From contig NZ_JACHIG010000014.1 of NCBI RefSeq assembly GCF_014203095.1, positions 33,591 through 97,590 on the forward strand: a DNA stretch of 64,000 bases, read 5' to 3'. Positions within the stretch are counted from its first letter, which is position 1. Every line of letters starts with the position of its first letter. The notes below the pieces were generated by a model that was not told the DNA's origin, searched no databases, and saw only the letters and a list, made by a program, of their open reading frames with translations. A program made the position numbers and the translations under genes. Below are positions 8,334-18,518 of this stretch, one piece after another. The stretch is from Prosthecobacter vanneervenii. GTDB taxonomy: Bacteria; Verrucomicrobiota; Verrucomicrobiia; Verrucomicrobiales; Verrucomicrobiaceae.

Positions 8334-9524
8334 ATGGTGAAGCTGCTAAGTCATCAACGATTGCGCGAGTGCTTGAAGCTGAGGCCATGGCGGAATCTTG
8401 GCTGGATCGCGCTGGACTACGCCTGTGTGCTGCTGGTGGCGGGTGGTGCGATTGGGTTTCATTTTCTGTGTCAGGAGAGAGGAATGAACTGGGCCTGGGA
8501 GGTTCCGGTGGTGCTGGTGGCAGTGTTTCTCGTGGGAATCCTGCAGCATCGCATCGGGCTGATGGGGCATGAGGCGTCTCACTATCTGCTGTTGCCAGAC
8601 CGGAAGTGGAACGACCGGCTGGCCAACCTGCTGGTTTTTCATCCGCTGTTCTCCGAGATCGGGCTCTACCGCAAAAAACACACCGGGCACCACCTGCACC
8701 CGAATGACCCGGAAAAGGACCCTAACTTGTTTGGCGACAAGGTGGAGCGTGTGTATGCCAAGTTTCCCATGGAGAAAGGAAGCTTTGTGCGGTTTTTCTA
8801 CTTCATGTTTTTCTGGCCGCCTTTTGTGCTGGGCATCCTGCAGGATTTGTTCCTGTCATTGACGACCGGAACGCGCAAAGGGAAGCAGGCTGGCGCGCCC
8901 GTCCGCCCGAAGATGGCGCTGGCCGGGCTGGGGTGGTTTATCCTGACTTCGCTGGTGCTCGTGGGCAGCACTCTGGCCGGAGTGCGGTGCTGGCCGGTGA
9001 TCGGCGCAATGAATGCGCTGGCACTGGTCGTGTGTGCCTGCGCGCCTGCGCGGTGGTTTGGCGGTGAGGAACAAGGCCGGGCTGGAGATGCCAGGCTGTC
9101 TGCGCTGCAAAGGCTCGTGTTTAATGCACTGCTGCTGCTGACGCTGACGGTGCTCAGCCAGCGTTTTGGCGGCCAGGTGCTGGCGGGCTTTGTGGTGCTG
9201 TGGATCTTTCCGCTGATCTATGTGTTTCCGTACCTGATGCATCTGCGGGAGATCTACCAGCATGCCAATGCCGGGAGAGGGGAGCTGGACAACACACGCA
9301 TCATGCATGTGGGGCCGGTCACGCGCTGGGTGCTGATGGGCTATGGCAATGATTTTCACCTGATCCATCATCTCTACCCGAACATCCCGCATGACCGGCT
9401 GGAGGAGGTGCATAGGGAGCTGCTGCGTGAGTCCGCCGAGTATGCCGCCGCCGTGCAGGAGACGCATGGGGTGATCCATGCGCCTGCAGGAAGGCAGAGT
9501 GTTTTGGATGTGCTGGCGCGCTGA
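8334..9524 (+). CDS. Membrane fatty acid desaturase
   Basis: This 396-residue membrane di-iron enzyme has the three histidine clusters of the desaturase superfamily: GHEASH (His79, His83), KKHTGHHLHP (His116, His119, His120) and DFHLIHHLYPNIPH (His342, His345, His346). Hydrophobic helices lie at about 24-46, 56-72, 160-180, 200-235 and 265-300. Such enzymes insert a double bond into acyl chains or oxidise carotenoids using O2 and an electron donor. The third box, HLIHHLYPNIP, resembles acyl-lipid desaturases and CrtR-like hydroxylases. The gene ends only 10 bp before the end of the convergent polyketide synthase gene, so a shared product is possible but the two are not in one operon. Confidence 0.85.
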   Translation: MVKLLSHQRLRECLKLRPWRNLGWIALDYACVLLVAGGAIGFHFLCQERGMNWAWEVPVVLVAVFLVGILQHRIGLMGHEASHYLLLPDRKWNDRLANLLVFHPLFSEIGLYRKKHTGHHLHPNDPEKDPNLFGDKVERVYAKFPMEKGSFVRFFYFMFFWPPFVLGILQDLFLSLTTGTRKGKQAGAPVRPKMALAGLGWFILTSLVLVGSTLAGVRCWPVIGAMNALALVVCACAPARWFGGEEQGRAGDARLSALQRLVFNALLLLTLTVLSQRFGGQVLAGFVVLWIFPLIYVFPYLMHLREIYQHANAGRGELDNTRIMHVGPVTRWVLMGYGNDFHLIHHLYPNIPHDRLEEVHRELLRESAEYAAAVQETHGVIHAPAGRQSVLDVLAR

Positions 9525-9534
9525 GCGTGCAGGG

Positions 9535-12500
9535 TCAGCTTTTGGCAGCGTCGGCAGCGGGAGGCAGGAAGCCGGTGCTGGCGAAGTACTGCAGATAGCG
9601 GTGCATGCGCGGCTGGTCGATGGGCGGGCAGGTGATGCCGGTGCCCTGCAGGTCCTGGAGGGTATTGTGGCAGAACTGCTCTGACTGCTCCTGCACCAGC
9701 AAGGTGAGAACCTGACGCGGGATGAAGAGCTGGTAGGCGGCGATGGGATTTGGCTGGATGCCGCCTTTGCCGCCGGAGATGGCGTTTTCCCACTCCTCCT
9801 CCGGCAGCACATGGATGCGGTAGCCTTCGGCTTTGGCGAGATCGAGCAAGCGGGCAAAGCTGGGGGCGGAGGGATTGATGAGGTGGTAGTTGCGGCCTGT
9901 GCCGGTCAGCTTCTTTGAAAGGCTGATGAGTGCGGAGGAGACATAATCCACCGGAGTCAGGAGGCTGCTGTAGCTCGAGTCCGGGCCGGTGCCGGTCTCG
10001 ATGCAGGTCTTGATGAAGAGCCAGATGATGTTGTCTGTGGTGCAGATGCCGGTCTGATCATCTCCTACAAACAGGCCGGGGCGGTAAACATTCACTGGGA
10101 GGCCGCGAGCGCGGGCCTGAAGGAAGAGCTGCTCGGAGACCCAGCGGCTCTGGCTGTAGCCGACCTTGAGCTTGGCATGCACCGGGAGTGGATCGTCCTC
10201 ATGGATCGGGCGGTCGTCCAGGGCGCTGCTGGCGGCCAGGGCGCTGGCACTGGAAAGACAGTGCACGGGCTTGAGCGTGCTCTGTGTGGCGAGGCGGATG
10301 ACCTCCACCGAGCCCTGCACATTGACCTGCCGAAGCACGGAGTAGGGAGCTACGTGATTGATGTGAGCCGCAGCGTGGTAGATGACCTCCACGGTGGAGG
10401 CGAGCTGCGCAAAGGCGGCGGGCTCCAGACCGAGCAGCGGCTGGGAGAGGTCTCCAAGCACGGGGATGATGCGGGTGCGGAAGGCGTCATCCCAGCAGCG
10501 GTAGTGCGCCAGGTGGGACTCGATCTGCTGCATTGCTGCGGCGGCATCGGCTGCGCTGATGAGGCAGTGAACCTCGGCCTGCGTCTGCTGCAGGAGATCG
10601 CGCAGCAGGTAGGCTCCGATAAACTCCTGCACTCCGGTGAGGAAGATGCTGCGCGGCTGCTGGATGCGGGAGGCATCCACGCGGTCTGTGGCGAAGGTGA
10701 TGTCCCAGCGGGAGAGGTCGGCATCCGCAGAGAAGTCTTCGCCTGCTGTGGCGGGTGCAGACTCCGCCGCTGGTGCGGCGGCGGCAGGTGCGGCTTTGCC
10801 ACCCGTGAGGTGGCCGAGCAGGATCTCGGTGAGCTTTTGCACCGTGGGCGTACCACCCATGAGCTGGCCGGTGGGAATGGCGATGCCCGTCTGGCTCTCG
10901 ATCTGGTGGATGAGCTCCACAGCCATGAGGGAGTCGATGCCGATCTCATTGAGCGGCAGCTTGGAGTCGATCTTGGCGGGGGAGGTGCGGAGGATCTTGG
11001 CCACCTGCTCGCGGAGGAAGGTGTCGAGCAGCGTGATCTGCTCTGCAGGCTGGGCATTGAGCACGGCATCGCGCAGCCAGTTGGAGTCCTCGGATTGCTG
11101 CTGCTTGAGCGCGTCTTCTGTGGTCAGGTGGGCGTAGCGCGGTGTGGTGGCGATGGACGGAGTGAGCGCAGCCCATTTGGCCCAGTCAATACGGGAGACC
11201 ATCATCTGGCTGATGGCGGGCTGCTGCATGAGGCGGCCCATGATCGGCAGGCTCTCGGCAGGCGTGATGCCGGACCAGCCGATGCGGGCAAAGTGCTCCT
11301 CCAGCTTCTTGTGACGTGCCACGTAGCCGACTCCGGCCATGACGCCCCAGTTGATCGTCAGAGCCGGAAGACCCAGGCTGCGACGGTGAGAGGCCAGGGC
11401 ATCCAGGAAGGCATTGGCAGCTGCGTAGTTCGCCTGCCCCGGGCTGCCGATGATGGAGGCCACGGAGGAGAACATGACGAAGTGATCCAGCGCTAGGTGT
11501 CTGGTCTGCACATGCAGATTCCACGCGCCGTTGATCTTGGGCGCGGTGACCTTGCGGAAGCGCTCGGCATTGAGCTGGGAGATCATGCCGTCATCCAGCA
11601 CCATGGCCACGTGGAAGACACCACGCAGCGGCGGATGGGAGGCGGCGATCTGGTTGAGCAGAGCGGTGACGCTGGCGGAATCGCTGGCGTCTGACTGAAT
11701 GACGGTGACCTCTGCGCCCGCGGCCTGCATGGCGGCGATGCCAGCGCGTGCCTCATCGGTGGAGGCACCACTGCGGCTGGAGAGCACGAGATGGCGTGCG
11801 CCTTGTTTGACCAGCCACTCGGACATAGCCATGCCAAAGCCGCCCATGCCGCCGACCACGAGGTAGGTGGCGTCCGGCTGGAGCTGCAGTGCGGAGGCGG
11901 GCGTGTCTGAGCTGAGCGCCACGCGGGCACCCTGAACATTGAGCACCACCTTGCCGATCTGGCGCGCCTGCGTGATGTAGCGGAAGGCGGTGACCGCATC
12001 TGCGAGGGCAAAGGTGCGGTAGGGCAGGGCTGGGAGCTTGCGGGAGGAGAAGAGCTTTTTGAGGCTGCTCATCAGCGGCCGGGCATTGCGCGGATCAAGC
12101 GCATGGCCGAGGTCGATGGCGTGGTAGGAGAGGTTTTTGCGGAAGGGGAAGAGGCCCACCTTGGTGTTGCCGTAGATGTCCCGCTTGCCGATTTCGAGAA
12201 AGCGGCCGTACTGGCGCAGCAGAGAGAGGCTTTGATGAATGGCCTCGCCCGCAAGGGAATTGAGCACGAGGTCGATGCCCTCGTTTTGCGTGATGCGGCG
12301 GATGTCTTCCGCGAAGGCGAGCGTGCGTGAGTCGAGCACGTGATGCACGCCGATCTTCTTCAGGAAGGCGCGCTTTTCCGCGCTGCCTGCGGTGGCAAAA
12401 ATCTCCGCGCCGACGGCCTGGGAAATGCGGACGGCAGCCTGGCCCACACCGCCGGTACCGGCGTGGATGAGCACGCGCTCGCCTTTGCTCATGCGGCCCT

Positions 12501-15500
12501 GATGGGAGAGCGCGTAGGAGGCGGTGAGGTAGGTGACCATCATGGTGGCGGCCTCCTCCATGGTGAGGTGGGCGGGCTTCAGGAGCACGGCGTGCTCCAC
12601 GGTGGTGACGTGGCTGCCGAAACATCCGGCGGCGAGCGCCATGACCTCATCTCCCAGCTTGAACTGCGTGACCCCTGCGCCCACGCGGACGATGCGGCCT
12701 GCGCATTCATCTCCCAGCAGCATGGCATCGGCGGCCTCGGCGGGATAGATGCCGAGGGCCTTCATGACGTCGCGGAAATTGAGAGCGGCAGCGCAGATTT
12801 CGATCTCCACCTCTCCGGGGCCGGGCGCACGGCGCGGCTTGGCACGGAAGACGAGCTTGTCGAGAGAGCCAGGCTTGGCGGATTCCAGACGGAAGCCCTG
12901 ATCTTCTGCGAGAGAGGAAAGCGGGCTCTGCAACAGCTTGTCGAGTGAGCCGTGGACGAGACGCTGGGCATAGCGGGCCTCGCCGCGCCAGGCGATCTCG
13001 GATTCGTCATCGGCATGCAGCAGCTCTTTGAGCAGGATGTCTGTGTCGTGAGACGAGGCGGCGGCATCGAGGTCGATGCTGCGGCAGTGCAGGTCCGGGT
13101 GCTCGCTCATGATGACGCGGGCCATGCCATGCAGCGGTGACTGCACGAGGGAGAGCGTGCGGGCTGATTCCCCCGCAGGCTGGGCGCCACGGGTGACGAA
13201 CCAGAGGCCGGGCAGCGAGGTGATGCCTGCTGTGTTCAGCGCCTGAACGAGGTAGAGCGGGCTGTGGCAGACGAGCGTCTGCGCGGAGGAGAGAGCCTCT
13301 GTGGAAGGCTCGGCATCCGCCGGGGCATCGAGGCTCCAGAGATGGACGATGCCGCGCAGAGAACCGGCGGAGGAGATGAGCCGGGTGTAGTCCTCCGGAG
13401 ATGCGGCTCGGAGCTGCACCACGTCTGCGGAGGGAGCGCTGTATTCACCGGCAGGCGTGACGATGCAGCAGGTGTCTCCGCGTGCGCGAAGTGCCGAGGC
13501 GAGAGACTGGGCAAGGCCCTGCGCATCTGCAAAGAGCAGCCAGTGGCCGGGCTCGGCGGCGGCTTCTGCGGTGGCGGCAGGCTGCGGCAGCTCGGGACCG
13601 CGTGCCAGCAGGATGGCCTGACTGGTCTGACTGTGATTGTCCGCATCTGTCACAGACTCCACGGCGGTGAATCCGGCGGCGGAGAGAAGCTGCTGCCATG
13701 CGGCGGATGGGAGCAGCGGATGAGAGCTGCGCAGGGCGCTGTCTGCAAACTGCCACCAGCGCTCATTCGTGCCGAGCACGAGCTCATGCCAGGGGGAGGG
13801 GCGGTCGATTTCCAGCGCGATGAGCAGACCGCTGGAGGCGAGAAGCTGGCGCGCATGCTGCAGCGCTGTCTGCACGTTTTGAGTGAGCGAGAGCGCGTTG
13901 GAAAGGATGACGAGATCAAAGTGCTCGTCGGCAAAGCCCTGGTCTGCCGGCGGGAGGTCGAGATCCAGCACGCGGTACTGGACGGCGGGATAGTCGCTGA
14001 ACTTCTTGGCCGCCTGATCAAAGCTGCGGTCGGAGACATCGGTGTAGAAGTAATCGACACCGGCATGCGGGAGGCGCGGCAGCACGCTGGCGGTCACGCC
14101 GCCGGTGGCTGCACCGATTTCCAGAATGCGCACGCGCCTTCCTTCCGGAAGCTGCGCCAGTGCGGCGGAGACGGCTTCTCCGATGCTGTGGTTGTAGGCG
14201 CGTGTGAACACGGAGCCCGCCTGGGCGTGCTCCAGCATGTTGGCGGAGATGAGAGCGGCGGACTCGCACTTTCCACGCAGCAGGTCTGGCAGGCCGGAGG
14301 TGCAGCGGTCCAGCAGGATGAGCTCGGGGTGGAAGCCCGGGAAGTGGAATACCATTTCCTGCCAGATCTTGGTGGGGTTCACCGTGGCAGGTTTGGCCAT
14401 GACTTTCCATGCAGGGGCGGATGCGGCGGTGTCCGGCTGCAGCCAGCCTTCGGGCTCCAGCAAAGTCAGCAGGCGGTGCAGGCGCTTCTCATGAGCGGGC
14501 TGTACTTTGAGGCGCTTGACGAGGGCATCGAGCGTGAGGACTTCGCCGACCTTGGGGCGGAAGCCGAGATGCTTGAGCACGGAGAGAATGGAGCTGCGGC
14601 AGAGCTGCAGAAAGCGCGGCTCCCATTCCTGATAGCGTGCATTCATGCCCAGGTCTGCGCTGTGACTGGCGATGCTCTGGCGCAGTGCGGCAGCGAGCGC
14701 GGCATTGTCCGGCAGGTAGTCTGCGGGGCTGTGGGCGGTGGAGAGCGCGAGGGGCTTCAGGTGCCACTCCGGCTGGTAGAGCCAGTCTGCCTGAGCGCCG
14801 GAGCCCGGTGCGCTGCTGAGCGGCGTGTATTTGCAGAGGAAGTCGGTGATCTCCAGCAGCACCTCGCCAGCGTCATTGAGGATGAAGACGTCGATGAGGA
14901 TGATCTTGCGCGCGATCATCTGCGTCCTGCGCACATAAGCCCAGACCTTGTCTCCGGGCTTGGCGTAGCAGCGGATGCGCTCCATGCGTGCGGGCAGGTA
15001 GAGCCCGTCATCATCCGCAGGAATGGCGATGGAGGGATGAATGCAGGCGTCCAGCAGCGCGGGATGCACCTCGTAGCGGTCCAGCGCGGTGGCCACGGCG
15101 GCGGGCATCTCAATGCGTGCCAGAGCCTCTGTCTCTCCGCCCCAGACGTGGGTGAGCCCCTGGAACTGCGGGCCGTAGCGGAGATCCGCATTGGCAGCGG
15201 AATGATAGAGCTTTTCTCCTGTCCACTCCTTGAGGCAGCGCTGCCTGATGGCCTCCAAGTCAAAGGGGGCTGGCCGCTGGCGCTCGGGCTCGGCACGCAG
15301 GCGGCCGGTGACGTGCTGTGTCCAGCTCAGCGGATTCTCGGCAGGGGTGCTCTGGATGACGAAGGTGTTTTCGGCAGGGATGCAGGCGATCTGCATCGTG
15401 GGATGGTCATCACCATTCGGCAAAATGCAGCCGCGATGGATCTCCAGCTCCTCGATGAGCACGGGCTGCTCGGGGTGGAGTTCGCGACCTGCGGCCAAAG

Positions 15501-18357
15501 CCATCTCCACATAACCGGCCCCGGGAAAGATGAGGTGCTGGCCCACGCGGTGGTCTTTGAGCCAGGTGAGCAGGCTTTTGTTCAACCCCACTTCCCAGGT
15601 GGGGTGAAGGGTGGGAAGAGCGATTTGAAGCAGCGGATTGAGCTGCGGATTGACACGCAGCTTTCTGGAGTAGGTGGGCTCGTTCCAGTAATGGTCGTTC
15701 TGCCAGGGATATTCCGGCAGGCGCAGGAGATATCTGCCATCCGGGTAGAGGGCGGACCAGTCCACGGCGTGGCCATTGACATGGAGAGCGGCCAGAGTGC
15801 CCAGCATGGTGGCGCGCTCGGGCTTTTGACGACGCAGGGATGGCAGCACCATGCCGCTGAGACCGGCGCCGGTGAGGCACTCCGTCATGGAATTGGAGAG
15901 CACCGGGTGCGGGCTGATCTCCAGAAAGTGGGTGTAACCTGCGGCGATGGCGGAGTCGATGGCCGGGGCGAAGAGCACGCTCTGGCGCACATTGCGCCAC
16001 CAGTAGGCGGCATCGTAGTCGGTGCCTTCGGCCTGACGGCCGGTGACGGTGGAAAAGAGGCGGATGTTTCCTGCCTTGGGATTCAGGCCCGCGAGAGACT
16101 CGGCCAGCTCCTCGCGCACAGGTTCCATGTGAGCGCTGTGGAAGGCGTAGTTCACCGGCACATAGCGCACGAAGAGCGCACGCTGCTCCAGCGCGCGGAA
16201 GATTTCATCCACGGCATCGGCATCTCCGGAGATGGAGACCATGCTGGGGCCGTTGACAGCGGCGAGAGCGGCGCGGTCGCCGTAGGGAGCGATCATGGCC
16301 TCGGCCTCCGCCTGAGTGAGCGCGGCGGCGATCATCTTGCCACGCAGGGGAGTCTTCTCCATGCAGCGTCCGCGATGGTGGATGACGCGCACGGCTTCGA
16401 GCAGATCCAAGGCACCGCAGGCATAAGCTGCGGCCACTTCCCCCATGCTGTGGCCCACGACGGCATGCGGATGCACGCCCCAGGATTTCCACAGCTCCGC
16501 GAGACCCACCTGCAGGGCAAAGAGGCCGGTCTGCGCGATGTGGGTTTCGTTCAGGCGAGTTGTTTTTTCATCGCGGTTGAGCTCGTCGATGAGCGAGCAG
16601 CCGCCGAGCCTGAGCAGTTCATCGTGGATGGTCTGGATGGTCTGGCGGAAGACGGGCTCCTGAGCCATGAGTTCACGGCCCATGGCCCACCACTGGGGAC
16701 CCTGACCGCTGAAGACAAAGACGAGGCGGGCGTTTTTGACTGGCTGGCCCACGTGGAGTCCGGGGGCGGCTTCACCCGCGAGATAGGAAGTGAGGGCGGC
16801 GGAGATCTCATCGCGCGTGCGGCCCACGGCGGCGAGGCGGAACTCATGGTGCGTGCGCCTGCGGGCAGCGGCGGCGCAGATGGCCTTGAGAGAGACTGAA
16901 TCGTCTTCGACGCAGAGGTAATTCTGGAAGGCGATGACCACGGACTGCAGCGCAGTCTCGGTGCCGCGCGCGGAGAGCGGCAGCAGGAGCTCGGGCTGGT
17001 CGGAGTCGTCATGCACTGCCGCGGCGGGGGGCAGGCTGGCCTCCTGCGGTGCGGCCTCCAGCACGGCATGGGCATTGGTGCCGCCGAAGCCGAAGGAATT
17101 GATGCAGGCCAGCAGGCGGTGATCCGCGTCCCTTTTCAGAGGCGTGATTTCGGTGGGGACCTTGATCCGCAGGCGCTCGAAATTGAGCGAGGGGTTCGGA
17201 TTTTTGAAATGGAGGTTAGGCGGGACGATGCCGTGCTTGAGGCAGAGGGCCACCTTGATGAGACCCGCGATGCCGGACCCGGCTTCGAGGTGGCCGATGT
17301 TGGTCTTTACGGAGCCGACGAGACAGTCGTCTCCAGCCTTGCGGCCCACGCCGAGGATGGTGCCGAGGGCGCTGCCTTCGATGAGGTCCCCCACGGCGGT
17401 GCCGGTGCCGTGTGCTTCAGCATACTGGATCTGATGCGGGGAGATGCCGGCCAGGCGGCAGGCCTCTTCCACCAGCGCCTGCTGGGAGCCACGGCTGGGC
17501 ACGGTCATGCCGGAGGTGCGGCCGTCCTGATTGACGGCGGTGCTGCGGATCACCGCATAGATGGAGTCTCCATTGGCGAGTGCTGCGGAGAGCGGCTTGA
17601 GGTAGACGGCCCCCACGCCCTCTCCACGCACGAAGCCGTCGGCGCTGGCGTCGAAGGCTTTGCAGCGGCCGTCCGGAGACAGCATGTTCATGCTGGAGAA
17701 GGCGATGAATGGATAAGCATTCAGGATGCAGTTAACCCCTGCGGCGACAGCACTGTGGCACTCCTTGTTCCAAATGGCGCGGCAGGCCATGTGCACGGCC
17801 ACCATGGAGGAGGAGCAGGCGGTGTCCACGGCCACGCTGGGTCCCTGGAAGTTCAGCGCGTAGGAGATGCGGTTGGCGGCGATGCTGGCGGCATTGCCGG
17901 TGGCGGAGTAGGCGGAGGCGCCGCCACGGCCGAGGTTGTTGTGCTGGAGGTCGTTGTAGTCGTGGGTGGAGATGCCGACGAAGACGCCGGTGTCCTCTCC
18001 TTTGACGATGTCCACCTGCTGCCCGGCATCCACGAGGGACTCCCAGGCCACCTGGAGGAGGAGGCGCTGCTGGGGGTCGATGTACTGGGCCTCGCGCTGG
18101 GAGATGGCGAAGAAGCCGGGGTCAAAAGTGTCCACCTCGTCGATCAGTCCTGCCCACTTGGAGTAGGTGCGGCCGGGCTTGCCGGGCTCGGGGTCGTAGA
18201 AGTAGCGGGAATCCCAGCGCTCCTGAGGCACCTCGCGGATGGCATCCACGCCATCGAGAAGCATCTGCCAGAAGGATTCGGCATTGGTGGCACCTCCGGG
18301 GAGGCGGCAGCCGATTCCTGTGATGGCGATGGGTTCAAGGGCGGTAGGCTCTGGCAT
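9535..18357 (-). CDS. Type I highly reducing polyketide synthase, KS-AT-DH-MT-ER-KR-ACP with a C-terminal reductase-like domain
   Basis: This 2940-residue protein is a complete single-module synthase. Domains in order: ketosynthase 5-430 (DTACSSSM with Cys181; EAHGTGTAVGD; NIGHLEAGSG); acyltransferase about 545-870 (GHSMGEV near 637; NYAFHSAHM suggests malonyl-CoA); dehydratase about 905-1190 (DHRVGQHLIFPGAGY near 934; LLDACIHPS near 1102); C-methyltransferase about 1310-1590 (ILEIGAATGG near 1414); enoylreductase about 1840-2130 (HAGTGGVGQAA near 1966); ketoreductase about 2165-2345 (VVGGMGGFGMAMS; LDDG; SSVASIIGSPGQANYAAAN); acyl carrier protein about 2435-2520 (GIDSL near 2474); and a thioester-reductase-like SDR about 2565-2930. 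In the last, the nucleotide motif reads TGVQEFIG and the YxxxK site reads YSQSR (Tyr2734, Arg2738). No phosphopantetheinyl transferase is nearby. A TTGACA lies upstream at 18401-18406 on the minus strand without a convincing -10 box. Confidence 0.93.
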   Translation of the reverse strand: MPEPTALEPIAITGIGCRLPGGATNAESFWQMLLDGVDAIREVPQERWDSRYFYDPEPGKPGRTYSKWAGLIDEVDTFDPGFFAISQREAQYIDPQQRLLLQVAWESLVDAGQQVDIVKGEDTGVFVGISTHDYNDLQHNNLGRGGASAYSATGNAASIAANRISYALNFQGPSVAVDTACSSSMVAVHMACRAIWNKECHSAVAAGVNCILNAYPFIAFSSMNMLSPDGRCKAFDASADGFVRGEGVGAVYLKPLSAALANGDSIYAVIRSTAVNQDGRTSGMTVPSRGSQQALVEEACRLAGISPHQIQYAEAHGTGTAVGDLIEGSALGTILGVGRKAGDDCLVGSVKTNIGHLEAGSGIAGLIKVALCLKHGIVPPNLHFKNPNPSLNFERLRIKVPTEITPLKRDADHRLLACINSFGFGGTNAHAVLEAAPQEASLPPAAAVHDDSDQPELLLPLSARGTETALQSVVIAFQNYLCVEDDSVSLKAICAAAARRRTHHEFRLAAVGRTRDEISAALTSYLAGEAAPGLHVGQPVKNARLVFVFSGQGPQWWAMGRELMAQEPVFRQTIQTIHDELLRLGGCSLIDELNRDEKTTRLNETHIAQTGLFALQVGLAELWKSWGVHPHAVVGHSMGEVAAAYACGALDLLEAVRVIHHRGRCMEKTPLRGKMIAAALTQAEAEAMIAPYGDRAALAAVNGPSMVSISGDADAVDEIFRALEQRALFVRYVPVNYAFHSAHMEPVREELAESLAGLNPKAGNIRLFSTVTGRQAEGTDYDAAYWWRNVRQSVLFAPAIDSAIAAGYTHFLEISPHPVLSNSMTECLTGAGLSGMVLPSLRRQKPERATMLGTLAALHVNGHAVDWSALYPDGRYLLRLPEYPWQNDHYWNEPTYSRKLRVNPQLNPLLQIALPTLHPTWEVGLNKSLLTWLKDHRVGQHLIFPGAGYVEMALAAGRELHPEQPVLIEELEIHRGCILPNGDDHPTMQIACIPAENTFVIQSTPAENPLSWTQHVTGRLRAEPERQRPAPFDLEAIRQRCLKEWTGEKLYHSAANADLRYGPQFQGLTHVWGGETEALARIEMPAAVATALDRYEVHPALLDACIHPSIAIPADDDGLYLPARMERIRCYAKPGDKVWAYVRRTQMIARKIILIDVFILNDAGEVLLEITDFLCKYTPLSSAPGSGAQADWLYQPEWHLKPLALSTAHSPADYLPDNAALAAALRQSIASHSADLGMNARYQEWEPRFLQLCRSSILSVLKHLGFRPKVGEVLTLDALVKRLKVQPAHEKRLHRLLTLLEPEGWLQPDTAASAPAWKVMAKPATVNPTKIWQEMVFHFPGFHPELILLDRCTSGLPDLLRGKCESAALISANMLEHAQAGSVFTRAYNHSIGEAVSAALAQLPEGRRVRILEIGAATGGVTASVLPRLPHAGVDYFYTDVSDRSFDQAAKKFSDYPAVQYRVLDLDLPPADQGFADEHFDLVILSNALSLTQNVQTALQHARQLLASSGLLIALEIDRPSPWHELVLGTNERWWQFADSALRSSHPLLPSAAWQQLLSAAGFTAVESVTDADNHSQTSQAILLARGPELPQPAATAEAAAEPGHWLLFADAQGLAQSLASALRARGDTCCIVTPAGEYSAPSADVVQLRAASPEDYTRLISSAGSLRGIVHLWSLDAPADAEPSTEALSSAQTLVCHSPLYLVQALNTAGITSLPGLWFVTRGAQPAGESARTLSLVQSPLHGMARVIMSEHPDLHCRSIDLDAAASSHDTDILLKELLHADDESEIAWRGEARYAQRLVHGSLDKLLQSPLSSLAEDQGFRLESAKPGSLDKLVFRAKPRRAPGPGEVEIEICAAALNFRDVMKALGIYPAEAADAMLLGDECAGRIVRVGAGVTQFKLGDEVMALAAGCFGSHVTTVEHAVLLKPAHLTMEEAATMMVTYLTASYALSHQGRMSKGERVLIHAGTGGVGQAAVRISQAVGAEIFATAGSAEKRAFLKKIGVHHVLDSRTLAFAEDIRRITQNEGIDLVLNSLAGEAIHQSLSLLRQYGRFLEIGKRDIYGNTKVGLFPFRKNLSYHAIDLGHALDPRNARPLMSSLKKLFSSRKLPALPYRTFALADAVTAFRYITQARQIGKVVLNVQGARVALSSDTPASALQLQPDATYLVVGGMGGFGMAMSEWLVKQGARHLVLSSRSGASTDEARAGIAAMQAAGAEVTVIQSDASDSASVTALLNQIAASHPPLRGVFHVAMVLDDGMISQLNAERFRKVTAPKINGAWNLHVQTRHLALDHFVMFSSVASIIGSPGQANYAAANAFLDALASHRRSLGLPALTINWGVMAGVGYVARHKKLEEHFARIGWSGITPAESLPIMGRLMQQPAISQMMVSRIDWAKWAALTPSIATTPRYAHLTTEDALKQQQSEDSNWLRDAVLNAQPAEQITLLDTFLREQVAKILRTSPAKIDSKLPLNEIGIDSLMAVELIHQIESQTGIAIPTGQLMGGTPTVQKLTEILLGHLTGGKAAPAAAAPAAESAPATAGEDFSADADLSRWDITFATDRVDASRIQQPRSIFLTGVQEFIGAYLLRDLLQQTQAEVHCLISAADAAAAMQQIESHLAHYRCWDDAFRTRIIPVLGDLSQPLLGLEPAAFAQLASTVEVIYHAAAHINHVAPYSVLRQVNVQGSVEVIRLATQSTLKPVHCLSSASALAASSALDDRPIHEDDPLPVHAKLKVGYSQSRWVSEQLFLQARARGLPVNVYRPGLFVGDDQTGICTTDNIIWLFIKTCIETGTGPDSSYSSLLTPVDYVSSALISLSKKLTGTGRNYHLINPSAPSFARLLDLAKAEGYRIHVLPEEEWENAISGGKGGIQPNPIAAYQLFIPRQVLTLLVQEQSEQFCHNTLQDLQGTGITCPPIDQPRMHRYLQYFASTGFLPPAADAAKS

Positions 18358-18518
18358 GGATGGTTGGTAGAAGGGGTGCTTACCTTTGTACGGTGCTGCT
18401 TGTCAAGAAAGCGGGTTGGAAATAGCTTCAGCAGAAGTGTTGCATTTTTGTGGACAGGTCCCACGTGCAAAGGAGCTTTTTTTTCTGACATGCCAGTGCC
18501 GCCGCCAACCACCCTGCA

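Noticed and set aside
13264..16899. Long plus-strand frame of 1211 codons inside the polyketide synthase gene
   Set aside because: It is antisense to a gene with complete domain motifs, is rich in Gly, Ala and His as expected from the reverse of GC-rich codons, and has no family motif.
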